Of a stretch of DNA of 8,367 nucleotides, positions 1 to 6,591 are shown one piece after another. The DNA comes from Candidatus Sodaliphilus limicaballi. GTDB taxonomy: Bacteria; Bacteroidota; Bacteroidia; Bacteroidales; Muribaculaceae. The position numbers and the translations under genes were made by a program. The stretch lies in contig JAGHSP010000091.1 of the NCBI GenBank assembly GCA_018065815.1, forward strand, positions 1 through 8,367, written 5' to 3'. The number at the start of each line of letters is the position of its first letter. The stretch's first letter is position 1. The notes under the pieces were generated by a model, which saw nothing but the letters and a program-made list of their open reading frames with translations, was not told where the DNA came from and made no database searches.

Positions 1-6
1 TACTGG

Positions 7-53
7 GGTTTAAGACCGTTACTTTGCACGTTTCGTGGTAGGGGTCTTAAACC
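7..53. repeat. 11-bp perfect inverted repeat with nested small hairpin
   Basis: GGTTTAAGACC at 7-17 is the exact reverse complement of GGTCTTAAACC at 43-53. Inside the 25-nt loop a second small hairpin is possible: CACG at 27-30 and CGTG at 34-37 around a TTT loop. No T-run follows on either strand, so it does not look like a classic intrinsic terminator. It may belong to a mobile or structured intergenic element that continues off the left edge. The inverted repeat is directly visible; its role is unknown. Confidence 0.6.
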
Positions 54-96
54 GCGATTTTGTTACACTTCCCCCCACCAGCAGTCGTTTCACTCC

Positions 97-146
97 CCGC
101 AGGTCTGCGACCAGCGGTTAACCAAAGTTACGACCTCCCTGAGGTC
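97..146 (+). repeat. Left copy (L) of the two-hairpin intergenic element, divergent linker
   Basis: Stem A pairs 97-105 with 109-117 (CCGCAGGTC, loop TGC, GACCAGCGG), with one A/A mismatch. A 14-nt linker (118-131) beginning TTA follows. Stem B pairs GACCTC (132-137) with GAGGTC (141-146) around a 3-nt CCT loop. Stem A length, loop, CC/GG foot, linker length and stem B length all match the copies at 7816-8339, especially the one at 8173-8222. The linker sequence differs: the conserved core GGTTACGATG is replaced by GGTTA, ten other bases, then CGA. Relationship is inferred from shared architecture rather than sequence identity. Confidence 0.55.
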
Positions 147-183
147 TAAGAAATCCACAATATATATATTTTCAATGAAAAAA

Positions 184-200
184 TCAGTGAGTTCAGTGAG
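184..200. repeat. Short tandem repeat of TCAGTGAG
   Basis: TCAGTGAG occurs at 184-191 and again at 193-200, separated by one T. It lies next to an A-run (178-183) that would be a U-run in the transcript leaving the minus-strand operon, but no good stem sits directly before that run. The repeat is visible; no function is assigned. Confidence 0.35.
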
Positions 201-238
201 ATCCGCGCGGGAGTTACCCCGGCCGTATTTGATTGTAA

Positions 239-676
239 TTACTTTGTGATAACATTGGAAATTTGGATGAATTCATAGGTTTCCATGCTGTCGGGATCTT
301 TTATGAAATGTATCCCCAGTTTTTCCTTTGACGGATGTATTATTTCATTGCCGCAAGACGGGAATATCTCGAAGCTGTGGGTGTCATAGGACAAACGGAG
401 TCGGTCGGAGTCATCATTGTGTTTCTCGTAGTTCCATCTACACAATAATGTGTCGGGATATGATTGGAAACTCTTTAACCAGTCCTCTCTATCGAATGCC
501 TTGTCCCAATGAATGTTAATCAACAAGCATGAATCTGCTGAGATGAATTTAATTTCAGCATTGTCTTCGGCGCGATAAGTCCTGCCTACAAAGTCTTCCT
601 CGGTGTGACCAGGGCAGCAGCTCTGCAATGCTAAAAAGATAGCTAAAACGAGTACATTTAATCGAAATGCTTTCAT
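239..676 (-). CDS. Small putative lipoprotein, family not recognised
   Basis: This encodes a 145-residue protein that I do not recognise. The ATG at 674-676 is chosen because it begins a typical signal peptide: MKAF, a hydrophobic stretch, then LQSC with Cys20 as likely lipidated residue, followed by another Cys. The frame stays open upstream to 865, but that extra part is a highly charged shadow of the preceding gene. The mature part is polar, rich in Asp/Glu and aromatic residues, with no repeat or known motif that I can see. It starts 11 bp after the stop of the DHHW gene, so it is probably the last cistron of the acetylation operon. The DNA is visibly more AT-rich than its neighbours (241-300 is about 37% G+C by hand count, against about 62% at 3661-3720), which hints at a late addition. 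A surface or periplasmic role alongside the acetylation proteins is inference only. Confidence 0.7.
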   Translation of the reverse strand: MKAFRLNVLVLAIFLALQSCCPGHTEEDFVGRTYRAEDNAEIKFISADSCLLINIHWDKAFDREDWLKSFQSYPDTLLCRWNYEKHNDDSDRLRLSYDTHSFEIFPSCGNEIIHPSKEKLGIHFIKDPDSMETYEFIQISNVITK

Positions 677-687
677 AATGTTGAAGT

Positions 688-2157
688 TTATTCGGTGGGC
701 TCTTGTGGAGTCTCTGTGGTTTCGTGCTTGGGAGTCTCTGTCTTTTCTTGCTCCTTGGGAGTGGCTTTTTCCTTCTCTTTGGGCTTTTCTTTCTTTTTCT
801 CGGTGTTGCCGCTCTCGCTCGGTGTGCTGGGCAGTGCGCCGCTTTGCGTGAGGAATCTCATGCATGCCTTGGCGCTGCCGCCGCTGTAAGCCTTGTAGAT
901 GTTGTTGGCAAAGAGGATGTCTGTAATCTTGTTTGCCTCAACATATTGCTTCATGTTCTTGGTGAAGTAGCGGGTGTCGATGACATGTATTTCCTCAAAT
1001 GAGAAGAACAGGTAGCCCGGCAGTGCGTTGCCGAAGCTGTCCTTGAGGATGATGAGACGTCGGCCGTTCTTGGTCGAGGTTCGCACTTGCGTGATCTTGG
1101 TGTCTCCGCCCATGAAGGTGCAGTAGGCAGCGGTGCTGCCATCCTTGAAGTGGAAGAAGAACTCACCCTTGGCAGGAGCACTCTCGTGAGTGATATTGAA
1201 CCCTTTGGACAGTGTGTAGGTGATATAGGTGGTGGTGTATTGCACGCCGCGCGGTTCGTAGGACACGAAATCTTCAGGAGCATTTTTCACTGCGATGTCG
1301 TGTGAGTAACCATACATGGATCCCACATATCCGTGAACCACCACTTTGTCATAGTTTGACAAGTCCTTAAACGGCACTTTCGCCACTTGGGCAAACTTTT
1401 GCGCGGCGTAGAATGCGCCCAGTGGTGCCCAGTGGTGGTCGGTGCGCAGGTAGATGTCTTCTTTCACGTGTTGTGACAGCGGCGTGTAGCAGTCCACAGC
1501 CTTGACCTGTGGCAGCAAATGGCTGTAAATGTTGCGAATGGTGGGCAACTGTGGTCTTGACAGTTTCTTCGCTTTCTCGGGCAGGTAAAACTCGGTGGAA
1601 GTGGGAATTACCATGCAGTAAACCTGCACTTTGCCGCCAAATGCCTCTTGGTAGGCGTTAGCGGTCTCGGCATAGGAAACACCGCCGTTGGCATCGCCTC
1701 CGTAGGCGTTGAGCGCTCTCACGTTGGGGCCCGAACCCACGATGATGATGCCTGCGGTGGCGAGTTTGGCGTTCTCGTCGGCAAGGTCTCCGCCGTCAAA
1801 GTCGGCGATATTGCGGTTGTCGTCCTCGGCAACTTCCTGGTTCTCTTCGTTGCTATCTTGCTGGTCAGAAGCATGGAACACGATATCATCCTCGCCGTTG
1901 CCCAGCGAGAGCGCAAGGTGCTGCTTTAAGCCCATCGACAGAGTCATGAGTTGGTCGCGGAACGGCTCGCTGTCGCTGAACCATTCCGATATCTCCTTGG
2001 CGTAAGTGCCATCCTTGAGTTTGTCGACGCTGAACTCGGGCACAGTGGCGAGTTCGCGGCGCTCAAGTTCGGAAAACGTGCTGCGAGGAAAAGTGGCAAA
2101 CACTCCTGCCATCGTCAGGAATACTATGCTGAAAATGCAAATGAATGTCTTGTTCAT
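688..2157 (-). CDS. DHHW-family protein (AlgJ/AlgX-like SGNH acetyltransferase), long form
   Basis: This is a 489-residue exported protein of the DHHW family, related to the AlgJ/AlgX proteins that move acetyl groups onto polysaccharides in the periplasm. An N-terminal hydrophobic segment (about 5-22) is a signal or anchor. Residues 28-70 (SELERREL, then a WFSDSEPFRDQ stretch) match the usual DHHW-family N-terminus. An acidic, Asn/Asp/Glu-rich linker covers about 88-131. The core holds TDHHW (D240, H242), GGDTK (350-354) and LKDSFGNA (371-378, Ser374). By analogy with AlgX, D240, H242 and S374 would form the catalytic triad. The last 40 or so residues (451-489) are a low-complexity Lys/Glu/Pro/Thr tail absent from the paralogue upstream. 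It starts 21 bp after that paralogue and is followed 11 bp later by the lipoprotein gene. Family call is strong; acceptor substrate is unknown. Confidence 0.88.
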   Translation of the reverse strand: MNKTFICIFSIVFLTMAGVFATFPRSTFSELERRELATVPEFSVDKLKDGTYAKEISEWFSDSEPFRDQLMTLSMGLKQHLALSLGNGEDDIVFHASDQQDSNEENQEVAEDDNRNIADFDGGDLADENAKLATAGIIIVGSGPNVRALNAYGGDANGGVSYAETANAYQEAFGGKVQVYCMVIPTSTEFYLPEKAKKLSRPQLPTIRNIYSHLLPQVKAVDCYTPLSQHVKEDIYLRTDHHWAPLGAFYAAQKFAQVAKVPFKDLSNYDKVVVHGYVGSMYGYSHDIAVKNAPEDFVSYEPRGVQYTTTYITYTLSKGFNITHESAPAKGEFFFHFKDGSTAAYCTFMGGDTKITQVRTSTKNGRRLIILKDSFGNALPGYLFFSFEEIHVIDTRYFTKNMKQYVEANKITDILFANNIYKAYSGGSAKACMRFLTQSGALPSTPSESGNTEKKKEKPKEKEKATPKEQEKTETPKHETTETPQEPTE

Positions 2158-2178
2158 AACTGTGGTTGTGCTAGTGCG

Positions 2179-3198
2179 TTATTGCACGAGGTAGTTGCGC
2201 AGGTACTTGGTGGTGCGAGCCGTTGCCGCATGCGCGCTGTTGTTGCAGAAGAGGATGTCGGTGATTCCGTTCTCTTTCACATAGTTGGTGAGGTTGAGGG
2301 TGAAATAACGGCAATCCACCACGTGGATGTCCTCAAATGAGTAGAACAGGTAGCCTGGTATCGCGTTGCCGAAACTGTCTTTGAGTATGAGCAGTTTGCG
2401 TCCGTTCTTGGTCGATGTGCTCACGTGGGTGAGTTTGGTGTCGCCTCCCATGAATGTGCAATAGGCGAGTCCTGATCCGTCCTTATAGCTCCAGAAAAAT
2501 TCTCCCTCGTGCAGTGTTCCTGCCTTGACCACGTTGCGGCGTGACTTGTCGAGGGTGTACTCAATGTAGGTGGTGGAGTAGTCCACACCCTTGGGCACAT
2601 AGTAGTAGAAATCTTCAGGATTGTTCTTGATGTCGATGCATTTAGAGAATCGATACATGGTGCCCACAAAGTCACGCACCACGCGTTTGTCATAGTGCGA
2701 CAAATCTTTGAACGGAACACCTGCTGCCCGTGCAAACTGCTGGGCTGCGTAATAAGCGCCCAGCGGTGCCCAGTGGTGGTCGGTGCGAGAGTAGATGTCC
2801 TCGCTGGCGTGTTTTGTGAGTTCGGGTATGAGCGCCACGCCATGCACGTTCTTGTCGAGTGCCAGGAAGCACTTGTCTATGGCTTTGGCTTGCGAGCGGT
2901 TGACGTCGGCAATCTGGTCGCCGCCGTAGAATGCTGCCGCTGTGGGCACTGGCATGCAGTAGATGTTCACCTTGCCCTCAAAGTTGCGGTAGTACTCGTT
3001 GGCCACCTGTGCATAGTCCACCATGCACTCGCTGCCGCCGTTGAACGGGCTGAAAGCCCTCACGTTGCACGAGTCGCCCAGGATGATGATGCCTTGTGCG
3101 CCTTTGCGCATGCGGGGTTGAGAGGGGGTGTCGGTTGTCTGTGCAATGGCCGGAACCATGCTTGCTAGTATTGCAGTGAGAATGAATATCTTTTTCAT
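2179..3198 (-). CDS. DHHW-family protein (AlgJ/AlgX-like SGNH acetyltransferase), short form
   Basis: This 339-residue protein is a close paralogue of the next gene; the two share long identical blocks (YCTFMGGDTK, LKDSFGNA, PGYLF). The frame is open to 3234, but the ATG at 3196-3198 is preferred: it begins a clean signal peptide (MKKIFILTAILASMVPAIAQ) and avoids overlap with the MBOAT gene, which ends 10 bp upstream. TDHHW gives D140 and H142, and LKDSFGNA gives S275, so the putative D-x-H plus Ser triad is complete. It lacks the N-terminal family segment, the acidic linker and the charged tail of its partner, so it is a soluble core domain. The ILGDS at 39-43 resembles an SGNH block I, but the paralogue has IVGSG there, so it is probably not catalytic. 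Periplasmic O-acetyl transfer with the adjacent MBOAT protein is the likely role, by analogy with AlgI/J/X. Confidence 0.88.
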   Translation of the reverse strand: MKKIFILTAILASMVPAIAQTTDTPSQPRMRKGAQGIIILGDSCNVRAFSPFNGGSECMVDYAQVANEYYRNFEGKVNIYCMPVPTAAAFYGGDQIADVNRSQAKAIDKCFLALDKNVHGVALIPELTKHASEDIYSRTDHHWAPLGAYYAAQQFARAAGVPFKDLSHYDKRVVRDFVGTMYRFSKCIDIKNNPEDFYYYVPKGVDYSTTYIEYTLDKSRRNVVKAGTLHEGEFFWSYKDGSGLAYCTFMGGDTKLTHVSTSTKNGRKLLILKDSFGNAIPGYLFYSFEDIHVVDCRYFTLNLTNYVKENGITDILFCNNSAHAATARTTKYLRNYLVQ

Positions 3199-3208
3199 TG
3201 TGATGTAA

Positions 3209-4657
3209 TTAGAAACGTGTGTAAAGGAATGCATTGTTGGTGGCTCCCACGAGTAACGCTGTGCTCACGATGAGAACCACGATGGAGAACACGATGCGTG
3301 CGCTCATCACGGTGAAGCGGTAGAACGCGCTGCCCTCGCCGCCCATCATGTTCTGGCACAAAGTGTCGGCCCACTTGCGCACGGGCATGGCGAAGACGAT
3401 TGCCACGATCCACAGCCAGAAGTTGTTCATCACGGCTGTCTCGGTGATGATGTTGGTGAACTCCTTGGCATTGCCGAATGCCACCATGAAGAACCTGCCC
3501 ATTGCGTTCATGTCCACGAAGTAGAAGATTGCCCATCCCAGCACCACTAATATAAGGCTGTAGATGTGCATGATAAATGCAGGAATGCCCCATCGCAGCA
3601 GCGTGTATTTCTCTATCATCAGTATTACCCCGAAGTAGAGGCCCCACAGGATGAAATTCCAGCTGGCTCCGTGCCACATGCCGGTGAGGAACCACACGGT
3701 GAGCAGGTTGAACCACTGGTGCCGGCGGTTGCCGCCCATGGGGATGTAAACATAGTCGCGGAAGAAGCTGCCCAGCGACATGTGCCAGCGACGCCAGAAG
3801 TCGGTGATGGAGCTGCAGCAGTAGGGGTGGTTGAAGTTCTCGTTGAAGCGGAAACCCATGCAGCGGCCTATGCCTATCGCCATGTCGCTGTAACCCGAGA
3901 AGTCGTAGTAAATCTGGAACGTGAACGCTAGTATTCCCAGCCATGCGCCAGTAGTAGTGAGGTCGCCGTTGCCCGAGTCAAGGAACTGTTTGGCAATTTC
4001 CGACAACTGGTTGGCAATAATCACCTTCTTGGCCAGTCCCAGCATGAAGCGGGTGATGCCCTGGGCCACGTCGTCGGAGGTAATGGTGCGCTTGTGTATC
4101 TCGTTGACCACGGTGTCATAGCGCACGATGGGGCCGGCAATGAGTTGCGGGAACATGGAGATGTAGAGCAGCAGTCCCCAGTAGCTGCGTTGCGCCGGTG
4201 ACTCGCGGCGATAGACATCGACAAGGTAGGAGAGTGACTGGAACGTGTAGAAACTGATGCCTATGGGCAACGCGATATTGGGGATGGCGCAAGGCAGGCC
4301 CAGCGCGTTGACTTGCTCGGCAAAGAAGCCGGCATACTTAAACACGCCCAGCACGCCCAAGTTGCATGCTACACCCACGCCGAGCGCCAGCTTGCGCCAC
4401 CGCGTGGCGTTGTCCATGGCCCGTCCCACGATGTAGTTCATGAGCACGCTCAATAGCATCAGGAACACATACACCGGTTCGCCCCAAGCATAGAAAATGA
4501 GCGAGAACACGATGAGAACCAGGTTCTTGACCGTGTTGCTAGTGGGTATTGACGCATGGTCGTGTGCAAGCCAGCGGTCAATCAACACACCGGCCATGTA
4601 GCATATAATGAATGCTGGTAGGAATGCAAATAAGAAGAATAAGTCGGCAAATACCAT
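3209..4657 (-). CDS. MBOAT-family membrane-bound O-acyltransferase (AlgI-like)
   Basis: This 482-residue polytopic membrane protein belongs to the MBOAT family, AlgI branch. AlgI-type proteins take acetyl groups from a cytoplasmic donor and pass them across the inner membrane to periplasmic transferases. Many hydrophobic segments run from residue 1 to about 475. Diagnostic blocks are LPIGISFYTFQSLSY (130-144), SMFPQLIAGPIVRY (167-180), YYDFSGYSDMAIG (250-262), WRRWHMSLGSFFRDYVYIPMGG (288-309, His292) and LTGMWHGASWNFILWG (324-339, His329, the presumed catalytic His). Length is normal for the family and nothing is missing. It follows the SGNH gene by 29 bp and precedes the first DHHW gene by 10 bp; this pairing of an MBOAT with SGNH-fold partners is typical of alginate, cellulose or peptidoglycan O-acetylation systems. 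No alginate or cellulose synthesis gene lies in the window, so the acceptor remains open. Confidence 0.95.
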   Translation of the reverse strand: MVFADLFFLFAFLPAFIICYMAGVLIDRWLAHDHASIPTSNTVKNLVLIVFSLIFYAWGEPVYVFLMLLSVLMNYIVGRAMDNATRWRKLALGVGVACNLGVLGVFKYAGFFAEQVNALGLPCAIPNIALPIGISFYTFQSLSYLVDVYRRESPAQRSYWGLLLYISMFPQLIAGPIVRYDTVVNEIHKRTITSDDVAQGITRFMLGLAKKVIIANQLSEIAKQFLDSGNGDLTTTGAWLGILAFTFQIYYDFSGYSDMAIGIGRCMGFRFNENFNHPYCCSSITDFWRRWHMSLGSFFRDYVYIPMGGNRRHQWFNLLTVWFLTGMWHGASWNFILWGLYFGVILMIEKYTLLRWGIPAFIMHIYSLILVVLGWAIFYFVDMNAMGRFFMVAFGNAKEFTNIITETAVMNNFWLWIVAIVFAMPVRKWADTLCQNMMGGEGSAFYRFTVMSARIVFSIVVLIVSTALLVGATNNAFLYTRF

Positions 4658-4686
4658 AATAGGGGACTTCTATAAAAAATTAAGTG

Positions 4687-5460
4687 TCACTTGAACAAGT
4701 TGCGCAGGCTGGTAGCGATGAGCATGCCGTTAGACTTGGCACCTTTCACCGACGTGTGGGTACCGTCGCTAGTGTAAACCTTGCGTCTTCTCTCGTTTTG
4801 CGCCACAACTTTCGACTCCTTGTCGAGCCTGATCACGTGGCAGTTGAGCCGCTTTCCACATTGCTCGATGATGTCGCCTGCTTGCGCTATCAGTTCGGTC
4901 GAGGCCGATGTAGTCTGCATGGGCGTGAGCAGCACGATATGTGCTTTGGGGTGCTGTTGCTTGAGCAGCAACACGTTGTGCCTTACCGATAGAGCCAGCG
5001 ACGTGACTTCGCTAGCCTTCATGTTGAGCACGTCGTTGTCGTTTTGCCCCCACGCCTGCTCCACGCTTTGCGCGAATGCGCCGGGACGCTTGCCCGAGAA
5101 CCACGCATCGTTGGTTCCGGCTCCTATGATTATGTAGTCGGGACTAGGTTTGTTGTCGGCGTTAAGGCGCAACACTTGGTTGTATATCACGTTGTTATCG
5201 CCCAGCACACCGATGTTCTCGTCAACGTTGGCAATGGTGGCTGCGGTGTTGGTCCATGTTGCGCCGCTCCGGGCATAGCTGCGCAGCGATTCGGGACGGA
5301 TTTCCTGGCCGAACCAGTAGGTCCATCCGCGCTGGCTGCCGCAGTTGTCGCCGCCCAGCCACGTGTTAGAGTCGCCCAGCACAGCAATGCGTTGGCAAGG
5401 AGACACTAATGGACACAGCAAAATAAAAGTAAATAATATATATTGTGTTATTGATTTCAT
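4687..5460 (-). CDS. Secreted SGNH/GDSL-family hydrolase (esterase or acetyltransferase)
   Basis: This 257-residue protein has all four SGNH blocks. Block I is AVLGDSNTW with Ser31. Block II is ARSGATW, with Gly66. Block III is GAGTND with Asn117. Block V is DGTH with Asp232 and His235. A signal peptide covers about residues 1-22 (MKSITQYILFTFILLCPLVS). The Cys at 22 follows Ser-Pro, which is a poor lipobox, so export by signal peptidase I is more likely than lipidation. It is the first gene of the minus-strand operon, 29 bp before the MBOAT gene, with a promoter just upstream. In this setting it could remove acetyl groups from the modified glycan or act as a further transferase, as PatB and AlgX do with an SGNH fold. 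The fold call is firm; the choice between esterase and transferase cannot be made from sequence. Confidence 0.9.
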   Translation of the reverse strand: MKSITQYILFTFILLCPLVSPCQRIAVLGDSNTWLGGDNCGSQRGWTYWFGQEIRPESLRSYARSGATWTNTAATIANVDENIGVLGDNNVIYNQVLRLNADNKPSPDYIIIGAGTNDAWFSGKRPGAFAQSVEQAWGQNDNDVLNMKASEVTSLALSVRHNVLLLKQQHPKAHIVLLTPMQTTSASTELIAQAGDIIEQCGKRLNCHVIRLDKESKVVAQNERRRKVYTSDGTHTSVKGAKSNGMLIATSLRNLFK

Positions 5461-5470
5461 AATTAGACTA

Positions 5471-5501
5471 CAAAATTACTAATTTTTTATTAATAGTGAA
5501 A
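5471..5501 (-). promoter_or_regulatory. Bacteroidetes-type promoter for the acetylation operon
   Basis: Read on the minus strand, TAATTTTG (5478 down to 5471) fits the -7 consensus TAnnTTTG. TTTC (5501-5498), 19 bp upstream of it, is a one-mismatch -33 TTTG element. The -7 box lies only about 10 bp before the ATG at 5460, so the leader would be only a few nucleotides long and the transcript close to leaderless. Confidence 0.55.
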
Positions 5502-5507
5502 AGTATT

Positions 5508-5539
5508 TTTGCATAATGAGAGAAAATTTTGTAACTTTG
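5508..5539 (+). promoter_or_regulatory. Bacteroidetes-type promoter for the FabK/NMO-like gene
   Basis: TTTG at 5508-5511 (-33 element) and TAACTTTG at 5532-5539 (-7 element, TAnnTTTG) are separated by 20 bp, matching the Bacteroidetes sigma-ABfr consensus in both boxes and in spacing. Transcription would start near 5545 and the leader would be about 20 nt. This also shows that the in-frame TTG at 5509 cannot be the start codon, since it lies inside the -33 box. Confidence 0.75.
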
Positions 5540-5565
5540 TTAGTCGAAAAATATTAATTAACATT

Positions 5566-6513
5566 ATGAAAAGCAGAATCACTGAATTATTCGGAATAGA
5601 ATATCCCATCATAGCAGGTGGCATGGTGTGGTGCAGCGGTTGGCGTCTGGCGGCAGCTGTGAGCAATGCCGGCGGATTAGGTCTTATTGGTGCCGGGTCA
5701 ATGACGCCCGAGGTGCTGCAAGAGCACATCCGCAAGTGCAAAGCTGCCACAAGTAAGCCTTACGGCGTGAACGTGCCGCTCATGTATCCGCAGATAGAAC
5801 GTCTCATGGACATCATCGTAGAGGAAAAAGTCCCCGTGGTGTTCACTAGTGCGGGCAGTCCCAAGAAATGGACCCCGTTCTTGCACGAGCATGGAGTCAA
5901 GGTGGCCCATGTCGTTGCATCATCAACATTTGCCTTGAAGTGCGAGCAGGCTGGGGTGGACGCTGTTGTGGCCGAGGGCTTTGAAGCCGGAGGTCACAAC
6001 GGGCGTGAAGAGACTACTACAATGTGTCTCTTGCCTGCCGCACGCAAGGCAATTTCTTTACCCCTCATCGCTGCTGGTGGCATTGCGACCGGCGACGCTA
6101 TCCTGGCAACGAAGGTGCTCGGCGCCGAGGGTGTCCAGATAGGTACGCGATTTGCGCTCACACAGGAGAGCAGCGCCAGCGACGCATTCAAGCAGCGTTG
6201 CCTCGACCTCAATGAGGGTGACACAAAACTGCTGTTGCGCAAATTGTCTCCCACACGTCTGGTGAAGGGCGGATTCTACACTGCCATTGAGACTGCCGAG
6301 AACGAGGGAGCTTCGCCCGAGCGATTGCTCGAAATTATTGGCACAGGGGCTTCGCGCCGCGGCATCTTTGAGGGTGATGTGGAGACTGGCGAATTAGAGA
6401 TAGGCCAGACATCGGCGTTGCTCAAGGGCAAGCCTGTGCAGACGGTACAACAGGTCTTTGACGAACTCGTTGCAGAATATAAGGCGGCTGTTGAAAAAAT
6501 TAAAGGTGTTTAA
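5566..6513 (+). CDS. FMN-dependent FabK / nitronate monooxygenase-like oxidoreductase
   Basis: This 315-residue cytoplasmic TIM-barrel flavoprotein belongs to the 2-nitropropane dioxygenase family. That family includes nitronate monooxygenases and FabK, the flavin enoyl-ACP reductase of fatty-acid synthesis. Visible motifs are IEYPIIAGGM near the N-terminus, AVSNAGGLGLIGAG (31-44), EGFEAGGHNGRE (137-148) with His144, PLIAAGGIATGDAI (166-179) for FMN phosphate binding, and QIGTRFALTQES (191-202). The EG-EAGGH block with His144 matches the catalytic region of pneumococcal FabK, and the total length fits that enzyme. The ATG at 5566 is chosen because the upstream open frame overlaps the promoter. 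It is divergently transcribed from the acetylation operon, with no obvious functional link. A FabK role is plausible, but general annotation as nitronate monooxygenase is equally common; deciding needs activity or the presence or absence of FabI in the genome. Confidence 0.88.
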   Translation: MKSRITELFGIEYPIIAGGMVWCSGWRLAAAVSNAGGLGLIGAGSMTPEVLQEHIRKCKAATSKPYGVNVPLMYPQIERLMDIIVEEKVPVVFTSAGSPKKWTPFLHEHGVKVAHVVASSTFALKCEQAGVDAVVAEGFEAGGHNGREETTTMCLLPAARKAISLPLIAAGGIATGDAILATKVLGAEGVQIGTRFALTQESSASDAFKQRCLDLNEGDTKLLLRKLSPTRLVKGGFYTAIETAENEGASPERLLEIIGTGASRRGIFEGDVETGELEIGQTSALLKGKPVQTVQQVFDELVAEYKAAVEKIKGV

Positions 6514-6537
6514 CACACAGGTTACGCATAAAAATGT

Positions 6538-6545
6538 TACCTTTG
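6538..6545 (+). promoter_or_regulatory. Candidate -7 promoter box for the DUF4494-yggS pair
   Basis: TACCTTTG fits the TAnnTTTG consensus and would give a leader of roughly 40 nt before the ATG at 6592. No TTTG lies at the expected 19-21 bp upstream, so only half of the promoter is supported. Read-through from the preceding gene, which ends at 6513, is an alternative. Confidence 0.4.
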
Positions 6546-6591
6546 TGCTGTAAACACAACCAATATTAACACATTAAAAGAATAAGATATT

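Noticed and set aside
178..225. Intrinsic terminator for the minus-strand operon
   Set aside because: A run of six T exists on that strand, but the only nearby stem (208-211 with 218-221) is four pairs long and about 25 nt away from it.
677..865. Longer N-terminus for the small lipoprotein
   Set aside because: The extra part is a very basic, Arg/His-rich shadow of the Lys/Glu-rich tail of the DHHW gene, and it would bury the signal peptide and lipobox.
3070..3085. GDS-like SGNH block I in the short DHHW protein
   Set aside because: The paralogue has GSG at the same place, while the D-x-H and KDSF motifs are kept in both, so the GDS is probably coincidental.
3195..3944. 249-codon minus-strand frame inside the MBOAT gene
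   Set aside because: It is a shadow frame rich in His, Arg and Gln; the true frame carries all MBOAT motifs.
5509..5565. TTG start at 5509 for the FabK-like gene
   Set aside because: It lies inside the -33 promoter box, and the ATG at 5566 begins the conserved family N-terminus.
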